DNA of 39,059 bases from Nemertoderma westbladi (taxonomy: Eukaryota > Xenacoelomorpha > Nemertodermatida > Nemertodermatidae). Position numbers and translations under genes: made by a program. Positions 33,947 through 39,059 of this stretch are shown here, piece by piece. How positions within the stretch are numbered: position 1 is the stretch's first letter; each line of letters starts with the position of its first letter. The notes beneath the pieces are model-generated. The model had not been told where the DNA came from, made no database searches, and saw only the letters and a program-made list of their open reading frames with translations. The stretch is from the NCBI GenBank assembly GCA_032718475.1, contig JAUCBJ010000454.1, positions 1 through 39,059 on the forward strand, written 5' to 3'.

Positions 33947-34414
33947 GTGTCGGAGACATCAGGGTGCATGCTATCAGATACTGTTAAGGATGTAGAGGAG
34001 AAACCAGAGACGGGCGATGGGGAGGTCCCATGTGAGAAGCGGCCCGGGGAAGGATACCAGGAGTTGGGTATGGATCTGGAACCACGCATAGTGGAGCATG
34101 GTGAAAGGATAGAGGATAGTTCCAGAGAAATACCGTTGGTAGATGAATTAGGAGGGGAAGCAACAGCAAGAGAGTGGGCGGAGGAGAATGGATTCAACGC
34201 GGAAGACTTAGAGACGATGGGATGGAACAAGGTTGTTCCCGGCAAGTATTGGTATGAGGATGGAGAAGAGTGGACGGCGAGATGTCTGGAGAAGTGTCCA
34301 GAGGAGACGCCGGTCCAGTTGAGAGGCATACCGAAAAGGGGGAGGTCAAATAAGAAGACAGGGTGGAAAGGGATAGGATTACTATTATCCATTCTGTTTT
34401 ATCTATTCTTTTGA
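33947..34414 (+). pseudogene. Unassigned acidic tail with C-terminal hydrophobic segment
   Basis: In the same frame as the end of the protease region, about 155 codons rich in Glu, Gly and Asp, ending with a basic stretch (PKRGRSNKKTGWKG) and a hydrophobic run (IGLLLSILFYLFF) before the stop. In autonomous BEL elements RT would begin here; nothing resembling RT is seen. It could be remnant sequence read by chance or a membrane-anchored accessory domain. Confidence 0.4.
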
Positions 34415-34715
34415 TTTATTTTCATTCTACCGCCAGGTGACGACAAGATGAAGGGTGGCATTTTGCTGCCAGGGGACCATGAGGAAATCAAGAAGGCGAC
34501 CGAAAGACCCGATTTTAGGGTGGTGGAGGAGGGAGAGTCAATTCCTAGAGAGTTGGAATTGACAAGGAGAGTGGGGCGAAGGATCAGAGGACCTACAAGG
34601 GGGCAGTGGGAGAGTGCCTGCTGGAAGAATCGCCCTTGAAGTTTAGTCATCCAATATGTTGGACTGAGGGGGTGGGAATGAGGGCGAGACGCCCTTCCCA
34701 CACAAATATAAAATA
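34415..34715 (+). other. Short unassigned stretch
   Basis: Contains a 63-codon frame (34448-34639) starting with ATG and rich in Glu and Arg, with no recognised motif, followed by AT-rich sequence. Nothing further seen. Confidence 0.3.
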
Positions 34716-35590
34716 AATAATAAGAAAATAATAAAATAAGTAGTGAGATAGTAGAAAGTTAGAAAGTAATAATAGTAGATAATACGTAGCACTAGGTAAG
34801 TAGTTAGAAGTTAGGGAGTGTGGTATATTGACACACCACAAGAGTAGCAGGGTACATAGTGCCGTAGGCAGTTAGAAGTTAGGGAGTGTGGTATATTGAC
34901 ATACCACGAGAGTAGCGGGGTACATAGTACCGTAAGAGTAAGAAGTTAGAAAGTTAGTAGAAGTCAGTAAGGGTAAGAGGAGAGTTAGAAGTTAGTAAGA
35001 GTTAGTAAGAAGTAAGAAGTTAGAAAGTTAGTAGAAGTCAGTAAGGGTAAGAGGAGAGTTAGAAGTTAGTAAGAGTTAGTAAGAAGTTAGAAAGTTAGTA
35101 GAAGTTAGTAAGAGTAAGAGGAGAGTTAGAAGTTAGTAAGAGTAAGAGGAGAGTTAGAAGTTAGTGAGAGTAAGAGGAGAGTTAAGTTAGAGATTAGGGA
35201 GTGTGGTATATAGACATACCATGAGAGTAGTAGTAGGGTACATAGTACTGAGAGAGTTAGGGGTTGTGGGCACCGAAAACGCCACGTAGTAAGAGAGTGA
35301 AGGGTGTGGTATGTAGGTATACCATAGAGGTAGTAGCAGAGGGGTTGTGGGCACCGCAAGCACCACATAGTGAGAGAGTGAAGGGTGTGGTATGTAGGTA
35401 TACCATAGTAGCTGTATTAGGGTACATAGTACTATAGAAGTTAGAAGTTGTGGGCACCGAGAGCACCACGTAGTAAGAAAGTAAAGGGTATGTAGGCATA
35501 CCATAGTAGTAGTAGGGTACATAGTAAAAAGGAAGTAGAAAGGTAGATAGGATAATAGCACAGACAGGGGGGAACATAAGGAAAATAAAA
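34716..35590 (+). repeat. Purine-rich tandem repeats where RT/integrase would be
   Basis: First part (about 34735-35205): degenerate short repeats of GTTAGAAGTTAGTAAGAG type. Second part (about 35200-35540): about 100-bp units containing GTGTGGTAT...ATACCA short inverted repeats, GGGTACATAGTA and TTGTGGGCACCG...CCACGTAGTAAG. The hairpin-forming GTGGTAT/ATACCAC motif also occurs near 34818-34840 and 34886-34910. No coding signal. Confidence 0.75.
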
Positions 35591-36210
35591 TAAGACTAAG
35601 GAAAATTGGCACTTTGGGGGTGGTAGAGAACACAGGACATTATGGAGCAGTGGGGATGGGCCAGCCCATGGGCCTTATCTGCCACAAGCCGATGGACTGG
35701 GGCAAGTTCCGGGAGGAGCACAGAGCGGGCACAGAACATTGTGGAGCAGTGGCGATGGGCCAGCTCATGGGGCTTGTCTGCCACAAGCCGATGGACTGGG
35801 GTTAAGTTCCGGGAGGAGTACGGAGTGGAACTGGCGAACTCGCTGAAATGGGGAGCGAGGCCAGAGAAACAGGAGGTATATCAGTTCCAAAGGGGAGCGA
35901 TAAAGATATATCAGAAGAGATATATCCTACAGGAGGATTGGATAATGATAGGTTTACTAAACCTATTCATGGCAGTGGTTATCGGAAGATAGCCGACGGC
36001 GTTTCTGCTATCAGAAGCACCTCTAAACTACAGAAGAGCCTTAAAGGTGGCCTTCGAAGGTCTGGTAGACCACCCGGGGCTGAAGGGCGAGTCGGTGTAC
36101 TACAACAGCCGGCACCTAGTAGACAGAGAGGTGGATACACCATACAAGAGATGGGAGAAGCTGGAAGCGGATAGAGTCGAAGAGAAGCCACTGGAAGAAG
36201 TCGTCAGGTG
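35591..36210 (+). pseudogene. Coding-like segment with 99-bp duplication, unassigned
   Basis: Two direct 99-bp units start at 35645 and 35744 (33 codons each), reading AVAMGQLMGLVCHKPMDWG. Beyond a one-base shift near 35803, one frame continues KFREEYGVELANSLKW and ends in IMIGLLNLFMAVVIG, a possible membrane segment. After a TAG near 35992 the same frame continues with FLLSEAPLNYRRALKV and YYNSRHLVDREVD. This looks like a formerly coding region with no family I recognise; it is not RT or integrase. Confidence 0.35.
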
Positions 36211-36924
36211 AGAAAGAAGGGAAGCAGACAAGAGAGAGGCGGACATAAGGGGAGAGGATTACGGGTTCGAAGCCCAGAACTTGGACGAGCTGAGGTGGGG
36301 ATCAGGGAGCTCAGGCGAGTTTCTGGGGGAGGAGCTGGGATGGACGGAAGAATCGCCGAAACAGTCGACATACGAACTCCTAAGTGCAAATAATTAAGTG
36401 CAATTAGTATGTACGTATGTAAATAATCAATATAATTATAATGAATATAATCAAAGTAAGTACTATAGTCATATATAACCTTTTTCCAATTAGCTACTGG
36501 GATTGGGGACCAATTGACTATGACGTGAGGACGAGACATTAGATGGATCCCATTTCAAGTGCGGCCGCACTGATGAGAATGTGGGAGCCTGACAGGAGGG
36601 GACGGAGAACCATAATGGGTTGAGTATGAGGGAAGTATGGAGAGGAGATGTTGGCGCGTGAGGAAGTGAGAGGAGTGCAATTCAAGTGTGGGGAGCGAGC
36701 AGTAAGAGAGAGAGTAAGGGACAGCGAGGTCCGCGAGAAAGAGAGTAAGGGACGAAGATGTCCGAGAGTAAGATTAGAGAGAGGCTCTAGAAAATTGCGT
36801 CAAGGAGGGGTAGCAATAACATACCCCGGGGGGGCGGCCTGGAAAGCCGACCCCGAGAAAAGAACTCCACCCCACACCCGATATTAGTTCGGGTTCCAGC
36901 GGAATTGAAGCGCACTTAAGGTTG
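36211..36924 (+). other. 3' untranslated part of the second LTR element
   Basis: Purine-rich at first, then an AT-rich patch (about 36390-36485) and again GAG-rich. Short frames only. The last 100 bases carry CCCC-rich sequence leading into the hairpin before the 3' LTR. Confidence 0.4.
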
Positions 36925-36961
36925 ATGCTATCTTCTCACCGGGAAGATAGCATGGGGGGAG
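36925..36961 (+). promoter_or_regulatory. Hairpin followed by putative polypurine tract
   Basis: ATGCTATCTTCTC and GGGAAGATAGCAT form a 13-bp stem (one G-T pair) with a 3-nt loop (36925-36953). GGGGGGAG follows directly (36954-36961), then TGTAAGCGG. A purine run ending at TG is the usual plus-strand priming site just outside a 3' LTR. Confidence 0.55.
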
Positions 36962-37619
36962 TGTAAGCGGATTCAATTCCACTTCATTACCCACCAGAAA
37001 ATGGGACCAGTGGCATTTTAGCAATATGTTGGGGATACGAGATTACCAATATTAATCTCGTCTCATAACCAACATTGGGGGGGGGGGGGGGGCGACACAA
37101 GCCCCAAAGCCACAGAGAGAGGTGAGAGGTCAAACCACCTCCGGAGGGAATACAGCTAGTAGAGGCTAGCAGCGGGGGGGAAACACTCACAGGGAGTGCC
37201 AAAGTGACAATTAGTATATTAGCCAATAGTGGGGAGGGAAGCACGTGATTAGGGACTAGGAAAGCATCCATTGGGTACAGAGGGCCAAAGTACAGTAAGA
37301 GGTGAAATCAATATCAATGTGTGTTAACCATATATTATCCTACATTACTGATTTACCGGTCAGTTGAGTTATTCAGTCAGTGCAGACCGGTCATAGTTAA
37401 TGACCGTCACCGCCATTAACAGCAATTAATCTGTATTTTCTGCTATATACATCTTATCATTACCGACTGCTATTATCGTCTATGTTATCAATATTGAGAA
37501 ACAACAGAAACTCTTATTGTTTTCCCCAACGGCCTTCGGCCAAAGCAACTAGCACGACTGCCCAGCCGAACGGTGACGCGTACATTTCTAACCCGGTCGG
37601 GATCTCCGATCCCGTCACA
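36962..37619 (+). repeat. 3' LTR of the second element
   Basis: Starts TG after the purine run and ends CCCGTCACA. The part from 37036 on is shared with the 5' LTR, including a run of 16 G (37077-37092) and the TACGAGATTA inverted repeat; 36962-37035 has no counterpart at the 5' end. An LTR starting at 37036 instead would lack the usual TG. Confidence 0.75.
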
Positions 37620-38398
37620 AGAGTGAAAGGGTTTACTGCGGGAGATCATCCATGGTTGTGAACAGGCATTCCTTTAGGAAACAGAGTGGATGGGTTTACT
37701 GTGGAAGATCACCCATATAGTGGTGAACAGGCATTCCTTTAGGAAACAGAGTGGAAGGCTTTACTGTAGAAGATCACCCATGGTGGTGAACAGGCATTCC
37801 TTTAGGAAACAGAGTGGAAGGGTTTACTGTGGAAGATCACCCATATAGTGGTGAACAGGCATTCCTTTAGGAAACAGAGTGGAAGGGTTTACTGTGGAAG
37901 ATAACCCATGGGTGTTAACAGGTATTCCTTTAGGAAACAGAGTGGAAGGGTTTACTGTGGAAGATCACCCGTGGTGGTGAACAGGCATTCCTTTAGGAAA
38001 CAGAGTGGAAGGGTTTACTGTGGAAGATCACCCGTGGTGGTGAACAGGCATTCCTTTAGGAAACAGAATGGAAGGGTTTACTGTGGGAGATCATCCATGG
38101 TGGTGAACAGGCATTCCTTTAGGAAACAGAGTGGAAGGGTTTACTGTGGAAGATAACCCATGGTGATGAACAGGCATTCCTTTAGGAAACACAATGGAAG
38201 GGTTTACTGTGGGAGATCATCCATGGTGGTGAACAGGCATTCCTTTAGGAAACAGAGTGGATGGGTTTGGTGAACAGGCATTCCTTTAGGAAACAGAGTG
38301 GATGGGTTTGGTGAACAGTCATTCCTTTAGGAAACGGAGTGGATGGGTTTACTGTGGAAGATCACCCATGGTGGTGAACAGGCATTCCTTTAGGAAAC
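37620..38398 (+). repeat. 63-bp minisatellite, right block (about 13 units)
   Basis: Unit starts at 37660, 37725, 37788, 37853, 37916, 37979, 38042, 38105, 38168, 38231, 38272, 38313 and 38376. Spacing is mostly 63 bp, with two 65-bp units (CCATATAGTGG variant) and two adjacent 41-bp deletion units. Same orientation and sequence as 27881-28528, so both are halves of one array. A 21-residue repeat frame is open at 37908-38156. Confidence 0.93.
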
Positions 38399-38438
38399 CG
38401 AAAAAAAACAGTCAAAACATTTAAAAATCTCACTCACT

Positions 38439-38663
38439 AAAAATTGCCAAGGATATTATAAAAATACTAAAGTGTAAATTTGAGTCGTAAATAGCTATAA
38501 TTAAATTGTTTGCTCAATTCTAGAATATTAAAGAAACAAGATGGACTAAGTAAGTTCAACTAAATAATAATTAATATTCTAGATTAAAGACAAAAAACAC
38601 TTTTAGCGATTTACGTCTCAAGATTTACACCTTAGTATTTTGATGAGATCTCTGGCAATTTTT
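38439..38663. mobile_element. Foldback (inverted-repeat) element, 225 bp
   Basis: Two arms of 92 nt (38439-38530 and 38572-38663) are inverted copies, with perfect outer ends (AAAAATTGCCA / TGGCAATTTTT) and inner ends (TCTAGAATATTA / TAATATTCTAGA) and about 41 bp between them. Arm identity in the middle is imperfect. No clear target duplication. Likely a MITE or foldback insertion. Confidence 0.7.
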
Positions 38664-39059
38664 GTAATCCGACCTGCTAAAAATGGTTGTTGTATTAAGG
38701 AGGGGTTCACCCCCAGTCTTTTTTTTTCATTAGATTTTTTTTTAATGTGTTTTCCGATATAAGAATTAAGGGTGCATGTTTGGTCAGTTGTAATCAGAAG
38801 GAAATTGAAATGTAATTTTCCTCGTCTTGGTTTTTTTGGGACACTTTTAAAATTTTGTTTAAAAAAAAAGGTATGGCATTTTTTGTGTAAAAAATATATG
38901 TATATATGTATATATGTACTATAACTTTTTTATTAAACTAAATTTTAAAATTCTGTCAACACAATTTTTACGCGCAATATTCCTCTACATAATTCTGCAG
39001 AAACAGAACGGTTGAGTTGAGAATTGGTTGAGAATCGGTTGAGTAGTTAAAAAGTAGAT
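38664..39059. other. AT-rich non-coding stretch at the right edge
   Basis: Contains T and A runs, a short TATATG tandem repeat (about 38890-38917) and GGTTGAGAAT-type short repeats near 39015-39045. No gene seen. Confidence 0.5.

Larger units (their letters stand above)
28529..37619 (+). mobile_element. Non-autonomous BEL-like LTR element inserted in the minisatellite
   Basis: Direct LTRs at each end (28529-29109 and 36962-37619) enclose about 7.9 kb. The interior codes in broken frames for a coiled-coil Gag N-terminus, Asn-rich and 19-residue repeats, a DUF1759-like Gag domain, a zinc knuckle and a DUF1758-like protease. No RT, RNase H or integrase motif was found in any plus-strand frame. 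The LTRs differ at about 3% of sites by eye, so insertion is not very recent. Minisatellite in the same orientation lies on both sides. Confidence 0.82.

Noticed and set aside
36568-36592. CTGATGAG as a hammerhead ribozyme core
   Set aside because: No stem II plus GAAA partner at suitable distance. No CTGATGA core was found in the satellite units either.

Overview
The window is nuclear DNA from an invertebrate animal. Two degenerate BEL/Pao-type LTR retrotransposons (a metazoan lineage) are recognised from Gag, zinc-knuckle, aspartic-protease and reverse-transcriptase motifs, and a possible first exon with a consensus splice donor is present. No bacterial operon logic, rRNA or tRNA gene is visible. 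Phylum cannot be fixed from the sequence alone. Almost everything here is repetitive: a long-unit satellite, nested LTR elements, a minisatellite and small inverted-repeat elements.

Layout. (1) 1-16365: head-to-tail satellite of about 1.73 kb units, nine complete plus one partial at the left window edge, ending abruptly at 16365. Each unit carries an exact 31-bp palindrome, a short hairpin with a GNRA-type loop showing a compensatory base change, a nearly invariant core, a (TAA)n tract and one of two alternative variable cassettes. (2) 16366-19080: unique-looking DNA with a 296-bp MITE-like element and a 1.12-kb solo LTR flanked by a perfect 5-bp target duplication (CCACC). (3) 19081-26599: a minus-strand, 3'-truncated BEL/Pao element (LTR, long leader, Gag, zinc knuckles, protease, start of RT). 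Its LTR belongs to the same family as the solo LTR but points the other way. (4) 26600-27880: AT-rich DNA with an inverted repeat enclosing a possible first exon for a small secreted protein. (5) 27881-28528 and 37620-38398: two halves of one 63-bp minisatellite split by (6) a second BEL-like LTR element (28529-37619). That element has a coiled-coil/Asn-rich Gag, a Gag capsid-like domain, a zinc knuckle and a damaged protease, but no recognisable RT or integrase; their place is taken by purine-rich tandem repeats. (7) 38399-39059: AT-rich DNA with a 225-bp foldback element.

Both retroelements are broken by stops and frameshifts, so neither copy looks able to move by itself. The second could only have moved with enzymes from a relative. 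The least explained signals are the structured motifs in the satellite, the poly-G tracts at reading-frame changes in the second element, and the isolated secretory exon.
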